Source: Bacteroidota bacterium (GTDB taxonomy: Bacteria > Bacteroidota > Ignavibacteria > Tepidaquicellales > Tepidaquicellaceae). Taken from it: a stretch of 64,000 nt of DNA. The translations under genes and the position numbers were made by a program. Positions 53,049 to 62,676 of this stretch are shown one piece after another (the stretch's first letter is position 1; the number at the start of each line of letters is the position of its first letter). Location of the stretch: assembly GCA_018266845.1 (NCBI GenBank), contig JAFDZO010000012.1, forward strand, positions 124,001 to 188,000, read 5' to 3'. The notes under the pieces are model-generated. The model was not told the DNA's origin, did no database searches, and was given only the letters and a program-made list of their open reading frames with translations.

Positions 53049-54146
53049 ATGCTGAACACACTTCTACAAAATAGTTTTATATTAGATATTGTCAGGAAAT
53101 TTTCCGCGGGAAACCCCAAGAAAGTTTTCACGAAATATTTAATAATACTTTCCGCGTTCAACATTTTCTTATGCGGATTTATTGTTCAGCAAAGCTTGTA
53201 CTCAAAGTATAAATGGAAAGACGGAAAAGATAAAGAGTTTGATGTTCGCCCGGGGGAGAATTTTTCGGAGATAGTAAAAGAGCTGAAGGAGAAAGATATT
53301 ATTCCGAGCGCTGTAATTTTGAAAATAGCCGGCAAGATAACCGGAAAAGACGATAAGATAATTTCAAGAAGATACATTTTTAAATCAGGTATGACTACGC
53401 TGGATATTTTGAATATTATGACTGATCCCAGCCTGTTTCAGTCGGTAAAGTTTACTGTAAACGAAGGGCTTACGGTAAAACAAATAGGTAAATTCGCCGA
53501 AAAATATCTTGGCTTGTCTAAGGAAAAATTTATTGAAGAAGCCCAGAACGATTCCCTGATAAAACTGCTTGGGCTGAAGGATTCAATTACATCGCTTGAA
53601 GGGTTTCTTTATCCCGATACTTATGATGTTCCTCTTGAGATTACCGAAAAAGGTTTAGTGAAAATTTTGTTTAATGAATTCAGAAAGCGGGTATTCAATA
53701 ATCCTGAAATAATGGACTCTATAGCTGCAAAGAAAATGAATTTTTACGATGTGATGAAAATGGCTTCAATTATAGAAGGTGAAACACGGAAAGAGGACGA
53801 GAAGTCGCGTATTGCAGGAGTATATTATAATCGAATAAGAAAAAATATGAAGTTAGAAGCTGACCCGACTGTGCAATACGCGCTGCCTGACGGACCGAAG
53901 AAACGGCTGACCTATGACGACCTGCATATAAAATCACCTTACAATACTTATATAATAAAAGGGCTGCCGCCGGGACCAATAAATAATCCTTCGGTTTCTT
54001 CTATTAAGGCGGCTATAAATCCTGAAAGCCATAACTATATTTTCTTTGTTGCAACAGGAGAGGGCGGACATACATTTACAGAAAACTACGCAGACCATCT
54101 GAAAGCAGTAGATGTTTACAGAAAAAAAATGAATCAGGGAAAGTAA
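53049..54146 (+). CDS. mltG: Endolytic murein transglycosylase MltG
   Basis: The 365-residue protein is an inner-membrane lytic transglycosylase that cuts nascent glycan strands and sets their length. A basic cytoplasmic tail and one helix (residues about 28-46) precede a LysM-like subdomain (EFDVRPGENFSEIVKELKEKDII). The catalytic region shows MASIIEGETRKEDEKSRIAGVYYNRI, with the conserved catalytic Glu in EGET, then LEADPTVQYAL and KGLPPGPINNPS. All family signatures are intact. Its stop overlaps the start of the following gene (TAATG), so it is the first gene of a three-gene operon. Confidence 0.95.
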   Translation: MLNTLLQNSFILDIVRKFSAGNPKKVFTKYLIILSAFNIFLCGFIVQQSLYSKYKWKDGKDKEFDVRPGENFSEIVKELKEKDIIPSAVILKIAGKITGKDDKIISRRYIFKSGMTTLDILNIMTDPSLFQSVKFTVNEGLTVKQIGKFAEKYLGLSKEKFIEEAQNDSLIKLLGLKDSITSLEGFLYPDTYDVPLEITEKGLVKILFNEFRKRVFNNPEIMDSIAAKKMNFYDVMKMASIIEGETRKEDEKSRIAGVYYNRIRKNMKLEADPTVQYALPDGPKKRLTYDDLHIKSPYNTYIIKGLPPGPINNPSVSSIKAAINPESHNYIFFVATGEGGHTFTENYADHLKAVDVYRKKMNQGK

Positions 54147-55666
54147 TGGGAGAGCTTAAGAAGTTGTTCAGCTTGTTTTTGAAACTTGATTTCAGAGATA
54201 AAGAAAAATCAGGTAAAAGAAAAATTTTAGGTGTTTTAGTAACCTACCTTTTAACAAATGGTATCCTTTCGCTGAATAATTTTAACGGGTACGATGAGTT
54301 TAGTTTTGCCGTAATCTCATTTTCGATTAACATTTTTTTCATTTCATTTATTGTTTTAAATGACTTCGATAATCTCTTTCTTGCAAAAAATTATTATAAC
54401 GGATTAGCCGCGCTTCCTCTAAAGCAAAACAATATGTTTGCTGCGAAATTTATTTCAGCAGCAGTAATAATCTTTACATTCTTTATTTTTTCTTCCGCGT
54501 CGCAGATTGTTTTCTTTTATTTGTTCACAAATGATGCGGTAAAGACGGCTTTGTTTTTAGTTTGCTCCATGCTTTTCAATTTTGCATTTATGGGGCTTAT
54601 TCTTTTCCTGTATTTAATTATCATAAATAGTTTTGCGGGGAAGACAAATATTTTTATCTATGCTCTCCAAATGATATTTTTCTTCTTCGTAATGTATTCT
54701 TCTACGGCTACATCAAAAGCCTACCGCCTTGGCAAGAAGAATATTTTGGAAATAGAGTTTGTAAGATTTCTGCCTCAGGTGTTTTTTGCGAAGGCGATAT
54801 ATAGTCCTTTATTAATTCCGGTTTTAGTGATTATAACTGCGGTGATATATTTCCTGCTTTACAAATATATGTCGGGAAAGTATCATGCGCTGCAATCGAA
54901 GATATTACCTATATCAAAGATAAACAAGCGAAGATTTTCTTTTTCTTTCTGGGATAATTTTATCCGAAATAATTTTGCGCGAGGAAATATCCAGAAAGCT
55001 TCTTATGATTTATTGAGATGCCATCTGCGGAATTCAAAATTTTTGAGAACAAAGTATATTCCTATGCTGCTGCTGCCGGTTATTATTTGCGTTGTGGTAT
55101 TGGTGTTTTTCCCGGATGGCGTTACTTTAAACGTAATGTCAAAAGCAGGTTCTCCTGCTGATGATTCGCTGCTTGTGCTGACACCAACAATAACTTTTCT
55201 TTTTATTATAAGCGCAAGAATGCTTTATTCAAACACAAGAATTGCAGATGAGTATTCATCCGGCGGCGAAAGTCTTTTGAATACGCTTCCAATACCGGAT
55301 GTTAAGCAGCTAAACCTTGGCATATCAAAATATATTCTTTTTAATTTTCTTTTACCTGTTTTTGTTTTAGCGGGGTTATTGCTGTTAACTCGTTTAGATT
55401 CAATTACTGTATCGCTGAATTTACTGTACATTATATCTGTAGTGTATTTGTTAAACTCGGTTTTTTTATTGTTTGAGAAACGCCTGCCGTTTTCTCAGGA
55501 TTACTCAAAATTTAACTCCCTTTCGAAACTGGGAGAAGTAATGCTTAATATGCTGTTTGGAGTTTTAATTTTTATTGTTCAGATTTTTGTTTTCCAAAAC
55601 ATTATTTTTGTAATAGCAGCCGCAGCAATATTTTTCGGCGTATCTTTCCTAATCAATAGAAACTAA
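54146..55666 (+). CDS. Multispanning membrane protein, ABC-permease-like
   Basis: The 506-residue protein has about twelve hydrophobic helices, grouped before and after a central basic soluble loop (about residues 245-295, INKRRFSFSFWDNFIRNNFARGN). The layout and the repeated L-I-F-A-A-K motif (GLAALPLKQNNMFAAKF; LLNTLPIPDVKQLNLGISK) suggest a duplicated ABC-2-like permease module, although no ATPase gene is nearby. It starts in a TAATG overlap with mltG and ends two bases before ubiX. It may therefore be linked to cell-envelope growth. Precise function is unknown. Confidence 0.75.
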   Translation: MGELKKLFSLFLKLDFRDKEKSGKRKILGVLVTYLLTNGILSLNNFNGYDEFSFAVISFSINIFFISFIVLNDFDNLFLAKNYYNGLAALPLKQNNMFAAKFISAAVIIFTFFIFSSASQIVFFYLFTNDAVKTALFLVCSMLFNFAFMGLILFLYLIIINSFAGKTNIFIYALQMIFFFFVMYSSTATSKAYRLGKKNILEIEFVRFLPQVFFAKAIYSPLLIPVLVIITAVIYFLLYKYMSGKYHALQSKILPISKINKRRFSFSFWDNFIRNNFARGNIQKASYDLLRCHLRNSKFLRTKYIPMLLLPVIICVVVLVFFPDGVTLNVMSKAGSPADDSLLVLTPTITFLFIISARMLYSNTRIADEYSSGGESLLNTLPIPDVKQLNLGISKYILFNFLLPVFVLAGLLLLTRLDSITVSLNLLYIISVVYLLNSVFLLFEKRLPFSQDYSKFNSLSKLGEVMLNMLFGVLIFIVQIFVFQNIIFVIAAAAIFFGVSFLINRN

Positions 55667-55668
55667 TT

Positions 55669-56304
55669 ATGGCGCAGGCAGAAACAAAAACCGAGACAAA
55701 GGGCTTGATAAAATCTTTTAACGGCAGCGGGAAAAATATAATACTCGGTATTACGGGCACCAGCGGTGCTATATATAGTCTCAGAATGCTGCGCGCGCTT
55801 CTTTTAAATGAATTTAACGTTGATATAATTGTAAGCGAATACGGGCAATACACTTTGCTGAATGAATGCGGAGTGGATATTACTCAATGCAATCTGAATA
55901 CGCTTTTTCCCGATGTGCTTCTTTTAAAATCCACAGTAAAGTTTCATAATAATCTCGACTTAAAGTCGGAAATTTTTACAACGGGATATGATTGTTATGG
56001 AATGATAGTATGCCCCTGCGCTATGAATTATGTGTCAGGTATTGCGCGCGGTGATAGTAAGAATTTAATCGAAAAATCAGCTGACTTTGCTTTTTCGTAT
56101 TCCCGGCCTTTAATCATTGTTCCCCGCGAAACACCAATCAATAAAGTTCATCTTGATAACATGAGTAAAATAATGGATGCAGGAGGAAAAATTGTTCCTG
56201 CAATGCCGAGCTTTGAATATAATCCGAAAGATTTTAATGATCTTGCAGATTACGTAGCCGGACGCGTTATGGATTTTTTATGTAAGGGGGCTGAGACAAT
56301 TTAA
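55669..56304 (+). CDS. ubiX: UbiX-family flavin prenyltransferase
   Basis: The 211-residue enzyme prenylates FMN with dimethylallyl phosphate to make the prFMN cofactor of UbiD-type decarboxylases. The flavin-binding loop ILGITGTSGAIYSLRML (residues about 26-42) is well conserved. IVCPCAMNYVSGIARGDSKNLIEKSADFAF and the PRETPINKVHLDNMSKIMDAGGKIVPAMPSFEY strand complete the active site. No ubiD gene lies in this window, so its client is elsewhere. The gene is the last of the mltG operon, and its stop overlaps the convergent gene's stop by four bases. Confidence 0.93.
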   Translation: MAQAETKTETKGLIKSFNGSGKNIILGITGTSGAIYSLRMLRALLLNEFNVDIIVSEYGQYTLLNECGVDITQCNLNTLFPDVLLLKSTVKFHNNLDLKSEIFTTGYDCYGMIVCPCAMNYVSGIARGDSKNLIEKSADFAFSYSRPLIIVPRETPINKVHLDNMSKIMDAGGKIVPAMPSFEYNPKDFNDLADYVAGRVMDFLCKGAETI

Positions 56305-59153
56305 AAGTCCCAGCCGAAATAAAACTGATGATACAATCCTGATTGCAGTTTCGTAAAATTCTGCTCTATTCTTTTTCCTAAATCATATCTTAAGCCGATT
56401 AGCCCGAATAAGTTCATTCTTACTCCTGCGCCTATGCTTCCCTTTGTTTCTCCATAGTTATCGAATGTATCCCATGTGTTTCCTGCATCCATGTAAAGAG
56501 CGCCTCTTATTCCCGGGAAGCCAAGATTTATACCCAGAGGAAATTTTAAAATTAGGGCATTGATTAGCGGAAAACGCAGCTCTGCATTTGTCTGCCACAG
56601 CTTGCTGCCGCGAAGTGAATTCCTGTCCCATCCGCGAAGCGACCAGCTTCCTCCCATGAAAAATCTTCTCGGCGCTTTACCTTCATTCATAAAGTATTGT
56701 CCTCTGAAAGCAAGAGCAACAGTCTGCGAAAGACGCAGATACCTTCTGTAATCGAAAAGCACGCTGTAGTAATTAAGATTGGAGTTATCTATATCGGATG
56801 TATATCCTAATGTGAAGTTAAATCTCACTCCGTCTATGGGACCTGTATATGTCCACAGAGAATTATCGTGAACATAGCTGATGGAATTTGAAAGAATGAG
56901 CGAGCGTGTGTTATCAAGAAAATCTATATTCTTATTCGACTCTGCCAGATTTACTGATGTTTCTATTCTTTTAAAAAAAGATAAAGGATAAGAGAAGCTT
57001 AAATATCCTCCGTAAATTCTTTCATAATAAGAAACATCACTTTCGGTTAAATCATATCGCTTACCTGATAAATGATAAATGCCATAAGCATAGTTCAATC
57101 TTTTTTCTAAAGATACTTTTGATATAGCTACATTGAAACTTTTCCAAAACTCTGACTGTGAATCGGAATTATTAAAAAGAAGAATATAATATTTTTCATT
57201 GCTGAGAATATCGCTTAATGAAATTATTCCTCCGGCATTAGTTCCGAAAACTGGGTCAGTTGTAAGCGAAGTTGTAGCAACGTCAAGAGAGTAATCTTTG
57301 AAATACTTCAGCTGATTCTTTTTGGGATTCGATTCAATCTTAGCAAAATCCCACGGATGAGTTTTTTGGGAGAAATCAATTTTCTTTACAATCTTGGAGG
57401 TGTCATAAATCTCGGAAACATTATCAAGCATCCTTACAGTAATGGAGCCGAATTCATAGGAAGAAAAAATCACCCTGTTATCCCCTGCAAAATCAGGGTC
57501 GTATGCAGCGGTAATGAAATTTGTAAGACGCTTCATTTCAAGATTTTGCGGAAGATTATCCCAGAACGCGCTTGTTCCGTGTCCGCCTGTTTCCATAGGT
57601 TCTGCTTTGCTTAAATCAATCATCCAGATATTCTGTTCGCCTGTTGCTGTCGAGGTAAAAACAATCTTATTTCCGTCGGGAGAAAAACGCGGATTGTAAT
57701 CTATTTCATCGCCGATTGTGAGATAAGAAATTTTGTTTGTCGTCAAATCGTATAAAAATAAATTGTACTTGTTCATTCCGAATGAAGTTCTGTCGGATGA
57801 AAATACAATATATCTTCCGTCCGGTGAAAAGTCGGGATCGCGTTCATCATAATAGTCATTTGTTAACCGGGTTAATGTTTCCGTATCAACATTTAAAATA
57901 TATAAATCACTTCTTCCGCCGAAATCGGTCGCCGGAAATGCAACTAACTTGCCGTCTTTGCTCCATGAAGGCGAGCCGATATTAACAATATTGTCGAAAG
58001 AAAAATCCGCTATGAGTTTTTCTTTGGAAATATCAAACAAATGAAGCGCATCCCTATCACCCTTTTGTGTAATAAACGCAAGAGTTCCTTTCAAAGAAAT
58101 ATCAAGACCAGTTCTGAAAAAATGAAACTGCTCGAATTCATCGGAAGATTCGCCCTTAACAACAAGCTCAGAGTTTCCTCTTTTTGCTAAGCTCGTTTTG
58201 TAAATACTGGTATAGCCTGTTTGATTTCCTATGTAAAATATTTCATCTTTCTTGTTAAAATTCGTAAATGTAGGCTTATGAGCGAATCCGGCTGAAAAAA
58301 TATTTTTTGATACTTGCGAAGGATTATCGTGGTCTGCATAATCGGGCAAATACATTTTTTTGAGATAGTACAGAAAATCCCTGTCAAACGCTTTATAATC
58401 TTTCCCGATAGTTTTTTCCATAACGGTTGAGAAGCTTTCATCCATCCAGAAATTTTCCTGTAGCTGAAGGATTTTATCCTCACCGTAATTTAGCGCTATG
58501 TATTCAAGAACTTTCTGCCCCAGCTTATACATTAAATATGTGCCATAAAAATTTTCCCAGTCGTCAAGTCCTACTATATAATTATTTATCACGGCATCTT
58601 TCAAAACCATTTCCGCCTGTGTATCCCATTTAGTTGACCAGTATTCTGCAAGACCTTCGGTAAACCAAAGCGGCGGCATACGTTCCGAAACCTGCCCGTG
58701 GATTTTTAACTGCGATAAAATTTTCGATGTCATGAATACGTGAACAAGTTCGTGCGCTATCACATGCTGAAACTGCCCTATAGAACCTTCAAAAGGTATA
58801 ACAACTCTGCCTTTTACGAACTCGAAAAATCCGCCCACACCATCGGGTATAAATCCGGGAGAAGTATTTGTCTGTTTAAAGTGAATTGGCGATGCATAAA
58901 AAATTATAGGCACCGTATCGTAAAGGGAATGGTTGAATTTCTGAACGAGGTTTTTGTATTGCTCTTCCGCAAAATATGCTCCCTGCTCTGCAAGTTCTTT
59001 AGCTTCCTTGTAGTAATAGATTTTGAAATGCTCGGTGGACATTGTGTTCCATTCAAAATCGGAATATTGAACTTTGTTCCTGCCGAAGTCAACAAACTGA
59101 GCAGATGAGGGAAGATATATTGAGAGGAAGAAAAGTAATATTAGCTTCTTCAC
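56301..59153 (-). CDS. Outer-membrane fusion: MA-type metallopeptidase, TolB-like propeller and BamA-like barrel
   Basis: The 950-residue protein has a signal peptide (ILLFFLSIYLPSSAQ). Residues about 30-265 are a gluzincin peptidase domain, with HVIAHELVHVFMTS (HExxH) and WFTEGLAEYWSTKW as the third-ligand helix. Residues about 280-600 form a TolB/WD40-like propeller (YYDERDPDFSPDGRYIVFSSD; DYNPRFSPDGNKIVFTS). The C-terminal 230 residues form a D15/BamA-like barrel, with FMGGSWSLRGWDRNSLRG and a final Phe (FYFGWDF), the outer-membrane insertion signal. The peptidase and propeller probably sit in the periplasm or at the surface. Substrate is unknown. Confidence 0.85.
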   Translation of the reverse strand: MKKLILLFFLSIYLPSSAQFVDFGRNKVQYSDFEWNTMSTEHFKIYYYKEAKELAEQGAYFAEEQYKNLVQKFNHSLYDTVPIIFYASPIHFKQTNTSPGFIPDGVGGFFEFVKGRVVIPFEGSIGQFQHVIAHELVHVFMTSKILSQLKIHGQVSERMPPLWFTEGLAEYWSTKWDTQAEMVLKDAVINNYIVGLDDWENFYGTYLMYKLGQKVLEYIALNYGEDKILQLQENFWMDESFSTVMEKTIGKDYKAFDRDFLYYLKKMYLPDYADHDNPSQVSKNIFSAGFAHKPTFTNFNKKDEIFYIGNQTGYTSIYKTSLAKRGNSELVVKGESSDEFEQFHFFRTGLDISLKGTLAFITQKGDRDALHLFDISKEKLIADFSFDNIVNIGSPSWSKDGKLVAFPATDFGGRSDLYILNVDTETLTRLTNDYYDERDPDFSPDGRYIVFSSDRTSFGMNKYNLFLYDLTTNKISYLTIGDEIDYNPRFSPDGNKIVFTSTATGEQNIWMIDLSKAEPMETGGHGTSAFWDNLPQNLEMKRLTNFITAAYDPDFAGDNRVIFSSYEFGSITVRMLDNVSEIYDTSKIVKKIDFSQKTHPWDFAKIESNPKKNQLKYFKDYSLDVATTSLTTDPVFGTNAGGIISLSDILSNEKYYILLFNNSDSQSEFWKSFNVAISKVSLEKRLNYAYGIYHLSGKRYDLTESDVSYYERIYGGYLSFSYPLSFFKRIETSVNLAESNKNIDFLDNTRSLILSNSISYVHDNSLWTYTGPIDGVRFNFTLGYTSDIDNSNLNYYSVLFDYRRYLRLSQTVALAFRGQYFMNEGKAPRRFFMGGSWSLRGWDRNSLRGSKLWQTNAELRFPLINALILKFPLGINLGFPGIRGALYMDAGNTWDTFDNYGETKGSIGAGVRMNLFGLIGLRYDLGKRIEQNFTKLQSGLYHQFYFGWDF

Positions 59154-59200
59154 AAAAACAAATTAAAAAACGCGGAAAGGATAATCAAGAATAATGCTTA

Positions 59201-59866
59201 TTACACTATTTCTTCAGTGATGACATAAGATTCGTTTAAATCATTAATAAACTTTATCTGGAATGGCGATTTTTGTGAAGGCATAGTGGTGGGATACCAA
59301 TTTCTGTTTTCAACTGCTAAAATGAGAAGACCGTTATCATCACCCATAGCAGAAAAAGTGTCTGAGTTCACACTTTTTACAAAATCGGAAACCTTATAAT
59401 CATTGATTAACTTTTGCTTTATAGAATGGAGATTGTTTGAAACAATACCTATTTCACTGACGCAGAGAATTTGAGATGAATTGAATTTCTCACCGGTTTC
59501 ATTTTTCAAGTCAAAGCGTGAAATCAATTCGGCTATATTTCCGGCAGCATCAAAAAAATAAATTGACTTTGCATTCCAATTTTCAAAATCGGCGATGACG
59601 CTGTTTTCTTCTGTTGGTAATAGTTTTACTTTACCCGTCATCCAACTAATAGCTTCGTTGAGTTTATTTGAAGGAATATTAAACGCAAAATGATAAAATG
59701 GCTTTTGAGTATTTTTGCACTCTTTAAAAATTAATTTTGTTGAACCCGCCTGAAACCCGACTTGATTATCGGATTGTGAAATTATTTTTAACGACAGAAT
59801 ATTCCCGTAGAAATTTTTTGTTTCGGAAATATTATCTGTGAAAAGAGTTAATTCGGTGATTTGCAA
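59201..59866 (-). CDS. VOC (glyoxalase/bleomycin resistance) superfamily protein
   Basis: The 221-residue protein has two VOC half-modules. The first (residues 1-115) begins with the paired beta-alpha-beta of the family (MQITELTLFTDNISETKNFYGNILSLKII) and ends with IYFFDAAGNIAELISR, which carries the metal-ligand-type Glu. The second (about 130-221) is weaker (ILCVSEIGIVSNNLHSIKQKLIN). The start is TTG at 59864-59866. Substrate is unknown; it may be an isomerase, dioxygenase or binding protein. It lies between the peptidase/barrel gene and another VOC gene, all minus strand. Confidence 0.82.
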   Translation of the reverse strand: MQITELTLFTDNISETKNFYGNILSLKIISQSDNQVGFQAGSTKLIFKECKNTQKPFYHFAFNIPSNKLNEAISWMTGKVKLLPTEENSVIADFENWNAKSIYFFDAAGNIAELISRFDLKNETGEKFNSSQILCVSEIGIVSNNLHSIKQKLINDYKVSDFVKSVNSDTFSAMGDDNGLLILAVENRNWYPTTMPSQKSPFQIKFINDLNESYVITEEIV

Positions 59867-59924
59867 AGTGAAATAATTTTATCAAAAAAAAGCTCCTCAC
59901 ATTGAAATATGAGGAGCAAAATAT

Positions 59925-60296
59925 TTAGTTCTTTGAATGTAAAGCTATAGTATTGCCTTCTGAATCCCTAAATTTTGCAATATAGCCAACCTCATCGGAT
60001 ATTTTAGTCTTCGGCATCACAATAGTTCCGCCTGCTTTTACTGCGCGTTCAAGCATTGATGTAAGCTCATCTCCGGCATGAAAGTAAACAGTAACTCCGT
60101 CCGCCGAGGGCTTTCCTTCATCCGCGCCGACAATGGCTCCGCCAATATTAATATCCTCGCTCCATGGAAAAAAAGCCATTGGATATGGTCCATACTGAAC
60201 TACTTTTATTTCCGATTCAAGCAGGGCTGAATAAAACTTTGCAGCCCTTTCAAGGTCTGATGCAGGGATTTCAAACCAGTCAAGTAAGTATTTCAT
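59925..60296 (-). CDS. VOC family protein, single domain
   Basis: The 123-residue protein has a single VOC domain of the type annotated as predicted lactoylglutathione-lyase-like, built as paired beta-alpha-beta motifs. Segments are LDWFEIPASDLERAAKFYSALL at the N-terminus and VGYIAKFRDSEGNTIALHSKN at the C-terminus, the latter with the usual Asp/Glu and Asn pattern. One polypeptide gives half of the active dimer. Partner and substrate are not clear. Gaps of 58 bases downstream and 76 bases upstream leave room for separate promoters. Confidence 0.85.
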   Translation of the reverse strand: MKYLLDWFEIPASDLERAAKFYSALLESEIKVVQYGPYPMAFFPWSEDINIGGAIVGADEGKPSADGVTVYFHAGDELTSMLERAVKAGGTIVMPKTKISDEVGYIAKFRDSEGNTIALHSKN

Positions 60297-60372
60297 GGGA
60301 ATATTTTTGGTTTATAAAAATTATACGTTTATAAATCAAAAATAGTTATATCGGCATATAAAAGAAATATGC

Positions 60373-62124
60373 TTACTTTACAAGAATCATCTTTATGGTT
60401 TCCGTATAATTTCCTGTAATCAGTTTACAGTAGTAAATTCCGCTTGAGCGGTTAGCCGCATTCCATTGTATCTCATAATTACCCGAAGTATGAACTTTAT
60501 TTACAAGCGTTTCAATCTCTCTTCCTGTTTCATCAAGTACAACAAGCTCTACGTTCACGCCTCCATTAGTTTGCGGAACGCTGTATTTGATTTTAGTGGA
60601 AGGGTTAAACGGGTTCGGATAATTCTGATGCAGACGAAAATCTTTCGGTACACCGGAATTTTCTTCGTTTATACCTATCGGGTCAACCACTTTAAAATTC
60701 AACATCATTCCGTCATCTTCATGTTCGAGATTATGGCAGTGCCACATATAAATTCCCTTGTACTGTGTGAACTTAATGAGAACAATTACCTGTTCGTAAG
60801 GATTTACCAGAACTGTGTCTTTCCATCCTTTGTCATTCGGAGCAAGTGTTGTGCTGCCGTTTCTTGAAAGCACCTGAAATAATATTCCGTGACTGTGCAT
60901 AGGATGGAACTCGTTTGTGGCATTTACTATTTTCCACTGCTCCAGCCCGTTCTGCGGAACTTCAAAATCAATTCTGTTCATAGAAAATGTCAGCCCGTTA
61001 ATCAGGTGCATATTCATTCCTCCGCTAGCGTGAGATAGGGTAAAGCTTCTTGTCCGCACAACATCTGAAGGATTATAGTAAGTAATAGGCGTTAAGCTTG
61101 CAGGAACCACTCCTCCTGATGAAGTATTTGAGGTAATATCAAACCTTAAGAGGTTCATTTCTGTTCCCTGCTGGTAAGTTGGTCCGCCTGAACCCGTAAA
61201 TGGTAATGATTTTAACGTTACGCTTTGTCCGATTGTGTAAGGAGAAAAATCGAATAAAATTTCCACTCTTTCCCCCGGAGAAATATAAAACGATGTAGCA
61301 GAAACAGGAGCATCTTTCAGTCCTCCGTCAGTTCCAATAATATGAAAAGCCCTGTTATCCGAAAATGCAATTTTATAAATACGGGCATTAGAACCGTTAA
61401 GCAGCCTAAATCTGTAAAGAGTTCGGCTTACCTGAAAATAAGCATCAGGTGTTCCGTTTATTAATGGAACATCACCTAAAAATCCAACCATCATATCGGT
61501 TGAGTTTGGATTATAGGTGAACTGAGGTATATTTACGCTGCGCCTATCCTGAATGCAAAGCGGTATATCAAAATTTCCCGAAGGGAGATTTAAGGCATTT
61601 TCTGATTGGTCGGTAACTATGAAAAATCCGGCAAGCCCTTTGAATGCCTGCGATGCTGTCAGCATATCGGCATGAGGATGATACCAGTAAGTTCCGGCTC
61701 TTTGAACAATCGGAAATGAATAGTTATAGGTTTGTCCGGGATGAATTGCATACATAGGATGACCATCCATAACCTCAGGAGCAATGATGCCATGCCAATG
61801 AATAATGCTGTCTTCGGATAAATTATTAACAAAATTTATATTGAGGGTAGAGCCGCGCTCAATAATAACTGTAGGACCAGGATAAGAATTATTAATTGTA
61901 ACAAGCTGCGAAGTTTGACCGGGCCATACGGTTTGATTTGTAACCGAGGCAGTCATTGTGTTACCGGTGAGGACGGGAGGAAATCTTAAAGGATTTCCTA
62001 TTGCGCTTCCAGCGGGAAAAATTTCACTGCTGTCAGCAAGTAGCTCGTTGGGAATTATACTTCCCGGAAGAGAAATTAAAGCACCCAAGCCCAATGCTTT
62101 TTTAATCATTTCCCGGCGTTTCAT
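60373..62124 (-). CDS. Multicopper oxidase with Tat-like signal and T9SS tail
   Basis: The 583-residue protein has all four copper motifs: HWHG (109-112), YWYHPHAD (146-153), HPMHSHG and HCHNLEHEDDGMM, the last giving the type 1 copper Cys-His and axial Met. The N-terminus MKRREMIKKALGLGALISLPG is Tat-like (twin Arg, then a modest hydrophobic helix). The final 85 residues are a T9SS sorting domain (NYPNPFNPST, TETIKMILVK). It should oxidise Cu(I) or organic substrates at the cell surface. A copper-binding-type lipoprotein gene lies 94 bases upstream on the same strand, suggesting copper handling. Confidence 0.93.
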   Translation of the reverse strand: MKRREMIKKALGLGALISLPGSIIPNELLADSSEIFPAGSAIGNPLRFPPVLTGNTMTASVTNQTVWPGQTSQLVTINNSYPGPTVIIERGSTLNINFVNNLSEDSIIHWHGIIAPEVMDGHPMYAIHPGQTYNYSFPIVQRAGTYWYHPHADMLTASQAFKGLAGFFIVTDQSENALNLPSGNFDIPLCIQDRRSVNIPQFTYNPNSTDMMVGFLGDVPLINGTPDAYFQVSRTLYRFRLLNGSNARIYKIAFSDNRAFHIIGTDGGLKDAPVSATSFYISPGERVEILFDFSPYTIGQSVTLKSLPFTGSGGPTYQQGTEMNLLRFDITSNTSSGGVVPASLTPITYYNPSDVVRTRSFTLSHASGGMNMHLINGLTFSMNRIDFEVPQNGLEQWKIVNATNEFHPMHSHGILFQVLSRNGSTTLAPNDKGWKDTVLVNPYEQVIVLIKFTQYKGIYMWHCHNLEHEDDGMMLNFKVVDPIGINEENSGVPKDFRLHQNYPNPFNPSTKIKYSVPQTNGGVNVELVVLDETGREIETLVNKVHTSGNYEIQWNAANRSSGIYYCKLITGNYTETIKMILVK

Positions 62125-62218
62125 GCTTAGAATGTTTGATTAAAAAGTAATGGTATTAATGGTTTAACCTAACAATTCATTGCATAAAATTAAGGTCATA
62201 AATTGAACTACTATTTTT

Positions 62219-62602
62219 TTACTGATGACCCCCTATTTTGCAGCAGTCTTCCAGCTTTTCATAAGCAGCTTCGTTTTTCTTTTTGCTGTTTGCGTCATAG
62301 CCTACTAGAGTAATTTCCGTTTCAATTTTATCGGGATTGATTTTGCTTTTATCAAAATCTACAGTAGCTGTTTTCTCTTTTACGCTTACGTTAATAGAAT
62401 TAATTCCGTCAACTTTTTTTAATGCCGTTTCAATTGTTTTTTTACAGGTAGCGCATTGAAGAGTCGGAAGGTTTATCTTAACAATTTCTCCCTTTTTTTC
62501 GGAAGAATTATTTCCGGTGGAATTTTCATTTTTTGTTTTGCTGCAGCCCGTTAAGACAGCCGAAACAATAACTATAAGAAAAAGATTTTTTATCTTTAAC
62601 AT
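62219..62602 (-). CDS. Lipoprotein with heavy-metal-associated (HMA) domain
   Basis: The 127-residue protein has a lipobox LTGC (Cys20) and a Lys/Asn/Ser linker. The HMA domain (about 40-110) holds the metal motif CATC (Cys50, Cys53) and the typical beta-alpha pattern VDGINSINVSVKEKTATVDFD. The C-terminus adds DCCKIGGHQ, with two Cys and a His that may be extra metal ligands. It probably binds copper(I) in the envelope and delivers it to, or removes it from, the multicopper oxidase encoded downstream. The partner assignment is by position, not proven. Confidence 0.85.
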   Translation of the reverse strand: MLKIKNLFLIVIVSAVLTGCSKTKNENSTGNNSSEKKGEIVKINLPTLQCATCKKTIETALKKVDGINSINVSVKEKTATVDFDKSKINPDKIETEITLVGYDANSKKKNEAAYEKLEDCCKIGGHQ

Positions 62603-62676
62603 ATTAGGTTTGGTTATAAGTAAAAATAGATTTATTATATAATTTATGCAATAAAAGTTGTTGACGGAAAATTCAC

